Assembly: GCA_902801885.1 (NCBI GenBank) | Contig: CADCJX010000010.1 | Span: 10,674 to 74,673 of the forward strand | Origin: an uncultured Bacteroidia bacterium | GTDB taxonomy: Bacteria > Bacteroidota > Bacteroidia > Bacteroidales > UBA932 | Length of the DNA stretch: 64,000 bases | Direction: 5' to 3' | Shown here: positions 15,598 through 23,471 of the stretch, piece by piece | Numbering within the stretch: position 1 is the first letter of the stretch | Layout: every line of letters begins with the position of its first letter | Notes under the pieces: model-generated | Seen by the model: only the letters and a program-made list of their open reading frames with translations | What the model was told of the DNA's origin: nothing | Databases searched by the model: none | Made by a program: the position numbers and the translations under genes

Positions 15598-17034
15598 ATG
15601 AGCAAAGAGAAAATGACCAATTACAGATGGGTGATCTGCGCGATGATTTTCTTCGCCACCACGGTCAACTATCTGGACCGCCAGGTACTCTCCCTGACAT
15701 GGGATGAATTCATCAAGCCCGAATTCCATTGGAATGAAATCAATTACGGTAACATTGCCGCAGTCTTCGCGATAGTCTATGCATTCGCCCAGCTTTTCGC
15801 AGGAAGGATAGTGGACAAACTTGGTACCAAGAGGGGCTACACTGTCTCGATCGCTGTCTGGTCTTTGGGAGCCTGCCTCCATGCAGTCTGCGGCCTCGCC
15901 ACTGAGGCTCATGTCGGAGCTTCTTCGAGGATGGAACTTATCCAGGCTACCGGTGATGCTGCTTTGGCGATTTCCACGTTCAGTGTCTATATGTTCATGA
16001 TAGCCAGGGCGATCCTGGCCCTTGGAGAGGGCGGTAATTTTCCGTCAGCTATCAAGGCGACTGCAGAATATTTCCCTAAGAAGGATAGGGCTTTCGCCAC
16101 TTCCATTTTCAATTCCGGTTCTTCGATCGGTGCACTCATCGCCCCGCTTACCATCCCGATCATTGCGGCGAAATGTGGCTGGGAGATGGCCTTCTTGATC
16201 ATAGGTGCCTTGGGCTTCATCTGGATGGGTTTCTGGATCTTTGTCTACAAGAAGCCTTCAGAGAACAAGATGGTCAATGCTGCCGAGCTCGCCTACATCG
16301 AGCAGGATGCTGAGGCTGATGCTGAGTTCTCCAAGAAGGAGGAAAAGAGCCCTGCCAAGGAGGAAAAGATGTCCCTTGGTAAGGTCCTCAAGCACAAGGA
16401 AGCCTGGGCCTTCATCCTCGCAAGGTTCATAACCGACGGAGTCTGGTGGTTCTTCCTTTTCTGGACTCCTTCCTATCTCAACACACAGTTCGGGATCAAG
16501 ACCTCCGACCCTCTGGGAATAGCCCTTATCTTTGTCCTGTACCTTATCACGATGCTCTCCATCTTCGGAGGCAAACTTCCTACCATATTCATGAACAGGA
16601 CAGGCAAGGATCCTTACACGAGCAGGACCAGGGCTATGCTCATCTTCGCCTTCATACCTCTTGTGGTCTTGTTCGCACAGCCGTTGGGGAATATATCCCC
16701 CTGGTTCCCCGTGATCTGCATAGGCCTCGCAGGAGCAGCGCACCAGAGCTGGTCTGCCAACCTTTATACCGTCGGCACTGACCTCTTTCCCAAGAAGGCT
16801 GCTGCCACAATCACAGGAGTCTGCGGAATGGCTGCAGGAATCAGCTCCTTCCTGTTCCAGAAGGTCGCCGGACACCTGTTCGTCTATGCCGGTGAGAGCA
16901 ACATGCATTTCATGGGATTCGAAGGAAAGCCCGCAGGCTACTTCATCATCTTCTGCTACTGCGCAGTCGCTTACCTTATCGGTTGGGTTGTAATGAAATC
17001 GCTCGCACCGAAGTACGAGCCGATCTCAGAATAA
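15598..17034 (+). CDS. MFS transporter, ExuT (hexuronate) type
   Basis: A 478-residue major facilitator with about 12 membrane helices. The N-terminal helix with NYLDRQVLS and the inter-helix motif GRIVDKLGTKRGY are typical of the anion:cation symporter branch that includes the hexuronate transporter ExuT. A second signature is ARAILALGEGGNFPSAIKA. A charged Glu/Lys loop (EEKSPAKEEKMSLGK) joins the two halves. Relatives import galacturonate or glucuronate with protons; the exact substrate cannot be read from sequence. There are no uronate catabolic genes adjacent. Start at 15598 (MSKEKMTNYRW) follows the -7 box; an in-frame upstream ATG at 15565 would lie in the promoter. Confidence 0.85.
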   Translation: MSKEKMTNYRWVICAMIFFATTVNYLDRQVLSLTWDEFIKPEFHWNEINYGNIAAVFAIVYAFAQLFAGRIVDKLGTKRGYTVSIAVWSLGACLHAVCGLATEAHVGASSRMELIQATGDAALAISTFSVYMFMIARAILALGEGGNFPSAIKATAEYFPKKDRAFATSIFNSGSSIGALIAPLTIPIIAAKCGWEMAFLIIGALGFIWMGFWIFVYKKPSENKMVNAAELAYIEQDAEADAEFSKKEEKSPAKEEKMSLGKVLKHKEAWAFILARFITDGVWWFFLFWTPSYLNTQFGIKTSDPLGIALIFVLYLITMLSIFGGKLPTIFMNRTGKDPYTSRTRAMLIFAFIPLVVLFAQPLGNISPWFPVICIGLAGAAHQSWSANLYTVGTDLFPKKAAATITGVCGMAAGISSFLFQKVAGHLFVYAGESNMHFMGFEGKPAGYFIIFCYCAVAYLIGWVVMKSLAPKYEPISE

Positions 17035-17048
17035 GGAAGTATTTTTCT

Positions 17049-19106
17049 TTAGAGATAGAGGTCGAAATAATCCGTGACCTTGTCCATCAGATGGATCCTC
17101 CATCTGCCTCCCACGTTGTGTTCTGAGCGGGGATAGGGGAAGTAGTCAAGCTGGATGTTGTTTTCGATGCATTTTTGGACGAAACTCAGGCTGTGCTCCC
17201 AGACAACGGTGTTGTCGATCGCTCCCTGGCAGATGAGAAGCTTGCCCTTGAGGTTGGTGGCGTTCTCGATGAGGCTTGTCTGCTTGAAACCTTCTGGATT
17301 CGTCTCAGGAGTGTCCATGTAGCGCTCACCATACATAACCTCGTACCATTTCCAATCGATGACGGGTCCGCCTGCGACTCCTACCTTGAAGGTTTCAGGA
17401 TAATGGGTCATGAGGGAGATCGTCATGAAACCGCCGTAGCTCCATCCGTGCACGCCGATCCTTTCGGAATCTACGAAGGGGAGTGACTTGAGCATGTTGA
17501 TGCCGACCATCTGGTCAGCCATCTCGTTCTGGCCGCAGTGGCGGTGGATTGCCTTTTCGAATTCCTCGCCCCGGTTCTGGGTACCACGATTGTCCTGTAT
17601 GTAGACTATGCAACCCTTCTGGGCCATCAGGAGTTCCCACATGCTGATTCCTCCGAGCCAGCTGTCCTTCACGAGCTGTGAGTGAGGGCCGCCGTAGACA
17701 TAAAGGAGCACCGGATACTTCTTGGAGGGGTCGAAGTCGGCAGGGAAGAACAGGCGGTACCAGTTGTCGTACTTGCCGTCGGCGCTCTTTACGGTGCCAA
17801 GCATGATCTTTCCTGTCTTGAAGGCCTTGAGGGGATCTTCAGCCCTTCCGATTTCGCGGAGAAGCTTGCCGTCGGTGGTCTTTACCTGGGTTACTGAAGG
17901 TACATTGAAGCTGCTGTACCTGTCGATGAACTTCTTGCAGTCTTCACTGAGAGTGACGTTGTGCCAGCCTTCCTCCGTTGTGAGCCTTACGGGTTTGCCG
18001 AACTTGGCTTTTGCCAAGTTTTCGGCACCACGGCGTGACTTGAGCCCTGTGACGGCTATCTTGAAAAGATGGTTCTCGACAGGCGAAACTTCAGCAGAGG
18101 TGTAGAACACATTGGTACCGTCGTTGGTTACATAGGCAACGTCAGCATCTACTGATGTCAGGCGCCTGACTGTGCCGAGGGTGTCGCAAAGATAGAGATT
18201 CCTGTATCCGTCCCGGACGTTCGAGGTGTAGATGAATGAATATGAATCCTTGAGGAAGCGCACCGGGTCCGAAGGCTCCACGTAACGGTCGTCGTCTTCC
18301 GTGAAGAGTGTGCGGACGAAGGATCCGTCGGAGGCCCTGTACATGTTGAATTTCATGTGTTTCTGGGTCCTGTCCAAGACCTGGATGAACACGTATCTGT
18401 CGTCAGGTGACCAGCTTATGTTGCAAAGGTAACGGTCATAGCCAAAGTCGGTTACATTGCACCATACTGTTTCCTTGGAATCCAGGTCATATATTCCCAA
18501 CTTGATCTCTTCGCTTTCCATCCCGTTCATCGGGTATTTGATGCTCTTCAGGGTTCCGGTCCTGGTAGAGATATCCAGTAGAGGGAAGTCGGTCACCCTG
18601 CTTTCGTCCTTGCGGTAGAATGCAAGCTTGCTTCCGCTGTGAGACCAGAAAATACCTCCGTTGATTCCGAACTCATTGCGGCTGACGCTCTGTCCATAGG
18701 TGATCTGGTCGCTTTCATTCATGGCAACGCAGATTTCGGATCCTTTGTCATTGATGAACAGGCTCTGTCCCTTGGTAAAGGCAGTGATTCCATTCTTGTT
18801 GGGAATAGCTCCGCGCATCCCTCCACGCATGGGTCCCATGGCGGCGCGCCCTTCGGCCTTGTACTCGACCTCTTTCCCTGTAAGGGCATCGTATGCCTTC
18901 ATTTCACGACCTTCCATGCATACATAGGTGTTTGCGTCTACCCACATGGCCGCAACTGTCTGGGGTCTTGTCCCGATACCCATGACGGCTTCTTCCATTG
19001 TGAGCATCCTGCCCTCGTTATTCTCGGGATGAGTCGCAACTACCCCGGTCTGCGCAAACGCTGCCATCGGCAGGGCAAGCGCAATCATTGTTAAGATATG
19101 TTTCAT
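17049..19106 (-). CDS. Dipeptidyl peptidase IV-type S9 prolyl peptidase
   Basis: A 685-residue exported serine peptidase. A signal peptide (residues 1-18, ending AFAQ) is followed by a beta-propeller region and an alpha/beta-hydrolase domain. The catalytic triad reads Ser556 (GWSYGGF), Asp631 (GAIDNTV) and His663 (SEHNVGG). DPP-IV enzymes remove X-Pro or X-Ala dipeptides from peptide N-termini, feeding the proteolytic diet of Bacteroidota. Length is slightly short for the family, which is usually over 700 residues. Its ATG overlaps the stop of the upstream gene by one base (TAATG), so translation is probably coupled. The gene converges with the transporter gene. Confidence 0.92.
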   Translation of the reverse strand: MKHILTMIALALPMAAFAQTGVVATHPENNEGRMLTMEEAVMGIGTRPQTVAAMWVDANTYVCMEGREMKAYDALTGKEVEYKAEGRAAMGPMRGGMRGAIPNKNGITAFTKGQSLFINDKGSEICVAMNESDQITYGQSVSRNEFGINGGIFWSHSGSKLAFYRKDESRVTDFPLLDISTRTGTLKSIKYPMNGMESEEIKLGIYDLDSKETVWCNVTDFGYDRYLCNISWSPDDRYVFIQVLDRTQKHMKFNMYRASDGSFVRTLFTEDDDRYVEPSDPVRFLKDSYSFIYTSNVRDGYRNLYLCDTLGTVRRLTSVDADVAYVTNDGTNVFYTSAEVSPVENHLFKIAVTGLKSRRGAENLAKAKFGKPVRLTTEEGWHNVTLSEDCKKFIDRYSSFNVPSVTQVKTTDGKLLREIGRAEDPLKAFKTGKIMLGTVKSADGKYDNWYRLFFPADFDPSKKYPVLLYVYGGPHSQLVKDSWLGGISMWELLMAQKGCIVYIQDNRGTQNRGEEFEKAIHRHCGQNEMADQMVGINMLKSLPFVDSERIGVHGWSYGGFMTISLMTHYPETFKVGVAGGPVIDWKWYEVMYGERYMDTPETNPEGFKQTSLIENATNLKGKLLICQGAIDNTVVWEHSLSFVQKCIENNIQLDYFPYPRSEHNVGGRWRIHLMDKVTDYFDLYL

Positions 19107-19504
19107 TATTCAGTGGATGTTACCGAGATTATCTTGTCTACAACATGCTTCTGCATGCCTCTCCACGGGAGTGCACCAAGGTATTCCTTGTAATGAAGTT
19201 CGACTATCTTGCCGCTGCACCTCATAAGTTCATTGGCTACCTCTTCGTCATCGACTGAGAAGTCGAAGATGTAGGACTGGATGGTGGCGTTGGCACCTGT
19301 CTTGGGAGCCGAACCTTTGAATCCGGCCTGGATGATCTTGCCTTCATAGGTCTTCCAGACATAGCCTTTGTAGGTAAACTGGTTAAGTTCACCTGCCTTG
19401 ACTCCGTCCCCGAAGACGAAGTAGAACCTGAAGTAGATAAAGATTCCTGCAGTAAGGAACAGCCCAAGAAGGGTCCAGAGTAGGATTTTCTTACCTGTAG
19501 TCAT
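19106..19504 (-). CDS. Conserved membrane-anchored protein of unknown function
   Basis: A 132-residue protein with one N-terminal membrane helix (residues about 7-27, KILLWTLLGLFLTAGIFIYF) and a C-terminal soluble domain that should lie outside the cytoplasm. It contains GDGVKAGELNQFTYKGYVWK and YEGKIIQAGF. I recognise the type as common in Bacteroidota but know of no function for it. The stop overlaps the DPP-IV start by one base, and it begins 12 bases after the esterase gene, so the three genes form one unit. Confidence 0.7.
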   Translation of the reverse strand: MTTGKKILLWTLLGLFLTAGIFIYFRFYFVFGDGVKAGELNQFTYKGYVWKTYEGKIIQAGFKGSAPKTGANATIQSYIFDFSVDDEEVANELMRCSGKIVELHYKEYLGALPWRGMQKHVVDKIISVTSTE

Positions 19505-19516
19505 ATTCTTGTGTAT

Positions 19517-20644
19517 TTATTTGATTTCACTGTGAGTCATCTCCCAGCCCATGATGGTGGAAATGCATGGGATGACGGTGTAGGCTATCTTGGTGTGTCC
19601 GCTGTAATTTGGATGGCCGTCTGCTCCGAGATCGCTTACCTCGTTGTGGACAATCTTTGAGAGACCAAGGAAATGGACATTCGCCAATCCGCAGGTCTCG
19701 ACCGCTTTCCTGATGTAGGTGACCTGTAGGAAGTCATGCTTGGGTGAAATGCAGAGGATCGGGTGGTTGTCGCCGTAATTCGCCTTGATTTCTTCAAGCA
19801 GGGAAATGTAGTTCGCAACGAACTTCCTCTCAGATGGTTGCATGTTCCTTGAGAAGTCGTTGGTACCGACGTAGATGACTGTGATGTCCGGCTTAACGGC
19901 ACAGGCATGGGCGTCCCAGGCTATGTCCGGGTCCTTGTCGAATGTCCGGAGATAATGCTCTACGATGTTGTCTTCAGTTAGCGGACCATTATAGTTCCTG
20001 CATATTCCCATTCCTGAATGGGCCAGGACTATCTGTTCGGCCCCGAAGAAACGTGCCGACTCGCAGGCATAGGTCAGATTCTGGTTTTCCGTCTCGGGAG
20101 AGAACCGTTCCTTGTTGGAAGCCTCGGTGCCGTAGCCGCAGGTGTAGGAATCTCCGATGAACTCGATCACCCTGTCTTTCGGAGCGTCCGCTTGAAGGAA
20201 GGTACCATCGGTGGAGAATTCGTGGATGGTTGTGGTCCCCTGGGATCCTTCCGTCCGTTTCTGTATGATCACCTGGTGAGGGGCACGCATTGCTTTGCGA
20301 TCCTTCCCGAATCTGGCCTTGAGTTCCTCGGAACTGAACAGGACGATTGTAGAATCGCTTCCATGGACAGCGATGACCTTGTCGGCCTTTTCACTCATAG
20401 GTGAGTCGAGCCAGACGTTGTAATAGTTCTTGTTTGAATCCGAAACTTTGAAACTCAAGGAATTGCCCTGAAACCTTACGCGGAGGTAGATTCCGGTCCA
20501 GTCAAAGGAAACACTGCCGCTCTTTACCAGCGTCCTGCCTATGTAGGTGATCCTTCTGTCTGAGCCAGAAATGGTTTCGCATCTTGCATCCAGGCAGAAA
20601 GCCATGGAGGCTAGAAGCAATGCGATGAGGGTCCTTTTAATCAT
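19517..20644 (-). CDS. SGNH-family esterase, CE2-like acetyl esterase
   Basis: A 375-residue exported esterase. A signal peptide (about 1-20) is followed by an N-terminal jelly-roll region (residues about 30-140, GIYLRVRFQGNSLSFKVSD) and a GDSL/SGNH hydrolase domain. Block I EFIGDSYTCGYG holds the nucleophile Ser166; the block III Asn is in VGTNDFS; the catalytic His344 lies in ADGHPNYSGH. The two-domain layout is that of carbohydrate esterase family 2, which removes acetyl groups from xylan or mannan. The substrate is not certain. It is divergent from the porin gene and heads the three-gene unit ending in the DPP-IV peptidase. Confidence 0.82.
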   Translation of the reverse strand: MIKRTLIALLLASMAFCLDARCETISGSDRRITYIGRTLVKSGSVSFDWTGIYLRVRFQGNSLSFKVSDSNKNYYNVWLDSPMSEKADKVIAVHGSDSTIVLFSSEELKARFGKDRKAMRAPHQVIIQKRTEGSQGTTTIHEFSTDGTFLQADAPKDRVIEFIGDSYTCGYGTEASNKERFSPETENQNLTYACESARFFGAEQIVLAHSGMGICRNYNGPLTEDNIVEHYLRTFDKDPDIAWDAHACAVKPDITVIYVGTNDFSRNMQPSERKFVANYISLLEEIKANYGDNHPILCISPKHDFLQVTYIRKAVETCGLANVHFLGLSKIVHNEVSDLGADGHPNYSGHTKIAYTVIPCISTIMGWEMTHSEIK

Positions 20645-20704
20645 ATTTCCCAGATTGTTATATCAGTTAAAGTTAATGAAGTTTTTCGGTTCTGCAAAAA
20701 GTAC

Positions 20705-20712
20705 TATATTTG
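20705..20712 (+). promoter_or_regulatory. -7 box of the porin gene
   Basis: TATATTTG is an exact TAnnTTTG match 18 bases ahead of the porin start at 20730. It supports that start over an in-frame ATG at 20547, which lies inside the divergent esterase gene. Confidence 0.5.
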
Positions 20713-20729
20713 CGTCCCCATTTATAGAA

Positions 20730-21815
20730 ATGACACGACTGATAACCATTCTTACGACACTTCTCCTGCCTGTCGCCCTAGCCGCTCAGGAGGACGGCCC
20801 ATTCAATGTCTATGTCAACTGGCATGCTGATGCCCAGGCGGTGGTTGCACCATCTCCTTCCGCCGGACGTTTCGAGAACAAGGACCTTCGTCTCGAGATG
20901 AAGGGCAACCTCACTGATAAGCTTTTCTACCGCATCCGCCAGCAGCTTACAAGGCCTATGACTCCAGGTACGCTCGACCATTTTTCCAAGGGGACGGACT
21001 TCATGATGATAGGCTGGCATGCTTCTGACAAATTGTCTTTCATGGTCGGCAAACAGTGCCAGTTCCATGGAGGTTTTGAATATGAGCTCAATCCGATCTT
21101 CGTCTATGAATATTCGGATTACCTCGAAAGGATGTCGATCTTCCATGCGGGAATCACTATGGCCTGGCAGCCAGTTCCTACGCAGGAATTCGTGACGATG
21201 ATTACCACATCGTCGAACGATCGATTCTCGGACACCTACAGGAGTTATTCAGACAGTCCAGCTCCTTTCGAATATATCCTGAACTGGAACAGTTCTTTCT
21301 TTGAGGGAAAGCTTCTTGGGAGATGGAGTGTGGCAGCTGCCTCTATGGCCAAGGGTGCCTGGTCCAGGTTCATCCTTGGAGGCGAGAAACTTTGCCTTCC
21401 CAAGTTCCAGGTCTTCGCTGATTTCATGGCTTGCTGGGATGACATCGACTGGCTTGGCTATGCCACGGAGGATGGCTGGCAGCATCTTATGAACGGTTCC
21501 GGTCCCTACTTTGAGAATGTCTTCCAGAAATCCTTCGTGGTGAAGGCAGAATGGCAGTTTGCTCCGGGATGGAACCTTTGGGCCAAGGGGATGTACGAGA
21601 CTGTCACCGTCAGGAATGTCCCTGCTATGCATGATTACAGAAAGTCCGCCGGTTACATGGGCGGACTTGAGTACTATCCTTTCGATGTCCAGGACCTGAG
21701 ATTCTATCTCGCCTGGATCGGGCGGCATTTCAGTTTTTCCGAGGCATCAGGGTTGCAGGCCTATGACAGGAACCGCATCGAGCTCGGACTGATGTGCAGG
21801 CTTAAACTGCGCTGA
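20730..21815 (+). CDS. Outer-membrane porin, phosphate-selective porin-like
   Basis: A 361-residue protein with a signal peptide (residues 1-19, ending ALAAQ) followed by alternating hydrophobic and charged beta-strand sequence through to the C-terminus. Segments such as DLRLEMKGNLTDKLFYRIRQ, FMVGKQCQFHGGFEYE and LEYYPFDVQDLRFYLAW resemble OprO/OprP-type porins of Bacteroidota. It would form a barrel for small solutes; specificity cannot be inferred. It converges with rhaT, with only three bases between their stop codons. Confidence 0.75.
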   Translation: MTRLITILTTLLLPVALAAQEDGPFNVYVNWHADAQAVVAPSPSAGRFENKDLRLEMKGNLTDKLFYRIRQQLTRPMTPGTLDHFSKGTDFMMIGWHASDKLSFMVGKQCQFHGGFEYELNPIFVYEYSDYLERMSIFHAGITMAWQPVPTQEFVTMITTSSNDRFSDTYRSYSDSPAPFEYILNWNSSFFEGKLLGRWSVAAASMAKGAWSRFILGGEKLCLPKFQVFADFMACWDDIDWLGYATEDGWQHLMNGSGPYFENVFQKSFVVKAEWQFAPGWNLWAKGMYETVTVRNVPAMHDYRKSAGYMGGLEYYPFDVQDLRFYLAWIGRHFSFSEASGLQAYDRNRIELGLMCRLKLR

Positions 21816-21818
21816 TGA

Positions 21819-22844
21819 TCAGTTTGCCAGGAGCTGGGGGAGGAAGGTGCTGAACACCAGCACGACCAGTCCTATGACCAGCACGGCAATAGTCTTCTTG
21901 GAAACTCCCTTCCACTCTTTGAGGATGATTCCCCAGACATTGGAGAATGTGACGTTGAGGGCCATGAGGATGCACCAGCTGAAGGTGATGAGGACAGGGT
22001 AGTTGGTGAGGAAGCCCTTGCCGAGGCTGAGCCCGAAGAACTGGCTGTACCAGAGCAGGCCGGCGAGGCAGCAGAAAGCGATGTTGTTCGCCCAAAGATT
22101 GCCTTTCTTGTAGTCTCCCCATGTCTTGTTCCTGCTGTTCTGGAAGAAGCAGTAGACAGCGTTGGTAAGGAAGCCTCCGAAAGTCACGAGCATGGTGGCC
22201 GGAAGGGTCTGGAATATGGGTTTGGTCCCTTCCAGGAATAGCCCTTCTCCGAAACTGAGTCCGATGTTGAAGCAGGCGCTCATGAAACCGGCCAGCAAGG
22301 CGACGAATATTCCTTTGCCGAAATTGAAATCCTTGACGGCCTTCTTTTTCTCCTCTTCAGGAAGGGCAGCTGACTTCATTCCTCCGGCGATCCCTATGAT
22401 TGCGATGCCGATCAAGGTTACGACAACTCCGATGATGACTGCAGAAGTGAGGTCGCTTGCATGGCCTGTGAATACAGGTCCGAGGATTGCTCCCAGACCA
22501 GAACAAGTACCGAGGGCTATCGACTGCCCAAGGGCAACGCCAAGGTAACGCATTGACAATCCGAAGGTAAGGCCTCCGACGCCCCAGAGGGCTCCGAAGA
22601 GGATGGTCATCCATGCAGCCTTGGGATTGGAATTGATCATTGCGAGCAGGTCACCGAAGGTTCCGCCGGTGCCGGAAACCGAGAGAAGGGCACCGATCAG
22701 CGGGAAGACGAGCCAGGCAAACACTCCCTGGACTATCCAGTAACTTTCCCAGCTCCAATCCTTGATCTTGTTGATGGGGACATAGCTTGATGACTGGCAG
22801 AAGGCGCCGATAGCTATGATAAGAAGACCGATTATCAGTTCCAT
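21819..22844 (-). CDS. rhaT: L-rhamnose permease RhaT
   Basis: A 341-residue membrane protein with about ten helices and the L-rhamnose:H+ symporter signature: SSSYVPINKIKDWSWESYWI near the N-terminus, GALWGVGGLTFGLSMRYLGV, ALGTCSGLGAILGP, and NNIAFCCLAGLLWYSQFFG toward the end. It belongs to the drug/metabolite transporter superfamily. In Bacteroides this protein feeds the RhaK/RhaI pathway. Here it stands alone, about 40 kb from rhaB and rhaA at the right edge of the window. It is preceded by the terminator of tRNA-Glu. Confidence 0.92.
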   Translation of the reverse strand: MELIIGLLIIAIGAFCQSSSYVPINKIKDWSWESYWIVQGVFAWLVFPLIGALLSVSGTGGTFGDLLAMINSNPKAAWMTILFGALWGVGGLTFGLSMRYLGVALGQSIALGTCSGLGAILGPVFTGHASDLTSAVIIGVVVTLIGIAIIGIAGGMKSAALPEEEKKKAVKDFNFGKGIFVALLAGFMSACFNIGLSFGEGLFLEGTKPIFQTLPATMLVTFGGFLTNAVYCFFQNSRNKTWGDYKKGNLWANNIAFCCLAGLLWYSQFFGLSLGKGFLTNYPVLITFSWCILMALNVTFSNVWGIILKEWKGVSKKTIAVLVIGLVVLVFSTFLPQLLAN

Positions 22845-22901
22845 GGTTACTTGATGTTTTTTCGAATATGCTATATTAATGAAAAAACATGAAAAAAGAA
22901 A

Positions 22902-22930
22902 ATGACGGGAGCAAGAGATGCTTCCGTCAT
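22902..22930 (-). terminator. Intrinsic terminator downstream of tRNA-Glu
   Basis: ATGACGG (22902-22908) and CCGTCAT (22924-22930), extended by AGCA/TGCT, form a strong hairpin. On the minus strand it is followed by TTTCTTTTTT, so it terminates the tRNA-Glu transcript ahead of rhaT. Confidence 0.8.
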
Positions 22931-22939
22931 TATGTCATT

Positions 22940-22955
22940 GGCGCCTTTCGGCACC
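22940..22955 (-). other. GAAA-tetraloop hairpin directly after tRNA-Glu
   Basis: On the minus strand this reads GGTGCC-GAAA-GGCGCC, a 6-bp stem with one G-U pair capped by a stable GAAA tetraloop, four bases after the tRNA 3' end. It probably marks the precursor trailer for processing. Confidence 0.55.
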
Positions 22956-22959
22956 TTAG

Positions 22960-23031
22960 TACTGGGTAGGAGAATCGAACTCCTATTGCAAGATTGAGAA
23001 TCTTGAGTACTAACCGTTATACGAACCCAGC
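22960..23031 (-). tRNA. tRNA-Glu (anticodon CTC)
   Basis: A 72-base cloverleaf on the minus strand. The acceptor arms are GCTGGGT and ACCCAGT, with T in position 72 giving a G1-U72 pair. The anticodon stem is CAAGA/TCTTG with loop TTCTCAA, so the anticodon is CTC, reading GAG. The T-arm is AGGAG-TTCGATT-CTCCT. The discriminator base is A and CCA is not encoded, so it must be added by the CCA enzyme. It has its own promoter upstream and a terminator downstream. Confidence 0.92.
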
Positions 23032-23045
23032 ATTGTTCGGGATTG

Positions 23046-23076
23046 CAAAGATAGATAAAAAACCGAATCCTACAAA
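23046..23076 (-). promoter_or_regulatory. Promoter of tRNA-Glu
   Basis: On the minus strand, TTTG (23076-23073) is followed after exactly 19 bases by TATCTTTG (23053-23046), a full match to the Bacteroidota promoter. It sits 15 bases before the tRNA. The TTTG is the end of the T-run of the rpmE2 terminator. Confidence 0.8.
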
Positions 23077-23106
23077 AAAAAGTCGCAACCTTGTGCGACT
23101 TTTTTT
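23074..23106 (-). terminator. Terminator of rpmE2 (works in either direction)
   Basis: AGTCGCA (23081-23087) pairs with TGCGACT (23094-23100). The hairpin has a run of A on its left and a run of T on its right, so it has a U-tract on both strands. It ends the rpmE2 transcript, and its minus-strand T-run overlaps the -33 element of the tRNA-Glu promoter. Confidence 0.85.
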
Positions 23107-23127
23107 CTTTCCTTTGTCCGCGGGGGA

Positions 23128-23379
23128 TTATTTCCTGCGGTCCTTGTATCTCTGGTAGAATTTGTCGACGCGACCGGCGGTGTCAACGAGCTTGACCTTG
23201 CCAGTGTAGAAGGGATGAGAGGTGTTGGAGATCTCAACCTTCACTACCGGGTACTCGACGCCGTCCACCATCAGAGTCTCTTTGGTCTCTGCGCAGGAAC
23301 GGGTGATGAACACGGTTTCGTTTGACATATCCTTGAAAGCTACAAGGCGGTAGGTTTCGGGATGAAGTCCTTTTTTCAT
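23128..23379 (-). CDS. rpmE2: 50S ribosomal protein L31 type B
   Basis: An 83-residue ribosomal protein. The start MKKGLHPETYRLVAFKDMSN and the central SNTSHPFYTGKVKLVDTAGR are typical of the type B form, which lacks the zinc-binding CxxC motif of type A. Type B L31 is often used when zinc is scarce, but in Bacteroidota it is commonly the only form. It has its own promoter and terminator, so it is monocistronic. Confidence 0.97.
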   Translation of the reverse strand: MKKGLHPETYRLVAFKDMSNETVFITRSCAETKETLMVDGVEYPVVKVEISNTSHPFYTGKVKLVDTAGRVDKFYQRYKDRRK

Positions 23380-23423
23380 TGCTTTACGATTTAATTGTAC
23401 AATCTTTCGCTGTAAAAAGCCTG

Positions 23424-23453
23424 CAAAGATAATTCTTTTCCTTCAAAAGACAA
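23424..23453 (-). promoter_or_regulatory. Promoter of rpmE2
   Basis: On the minus strand, TTG (23453-23451) is followed after 19 bases by TATCTTTG (23431-23424), matching the Bacteroidota consensus, 45 bases before the rpmE2 start. Confidence 0.65.
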
Positions 23454-23471
23454 GGGCATCAGCAAAAAAAC

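Noticed and set aside
19106..19504. Annotation of the small membrane protein as a dehydrogenase
   Set aside because: There is no nucleotide-binding motif, and it is a short single-helix membrane protein; only an unknown-function label is supported.
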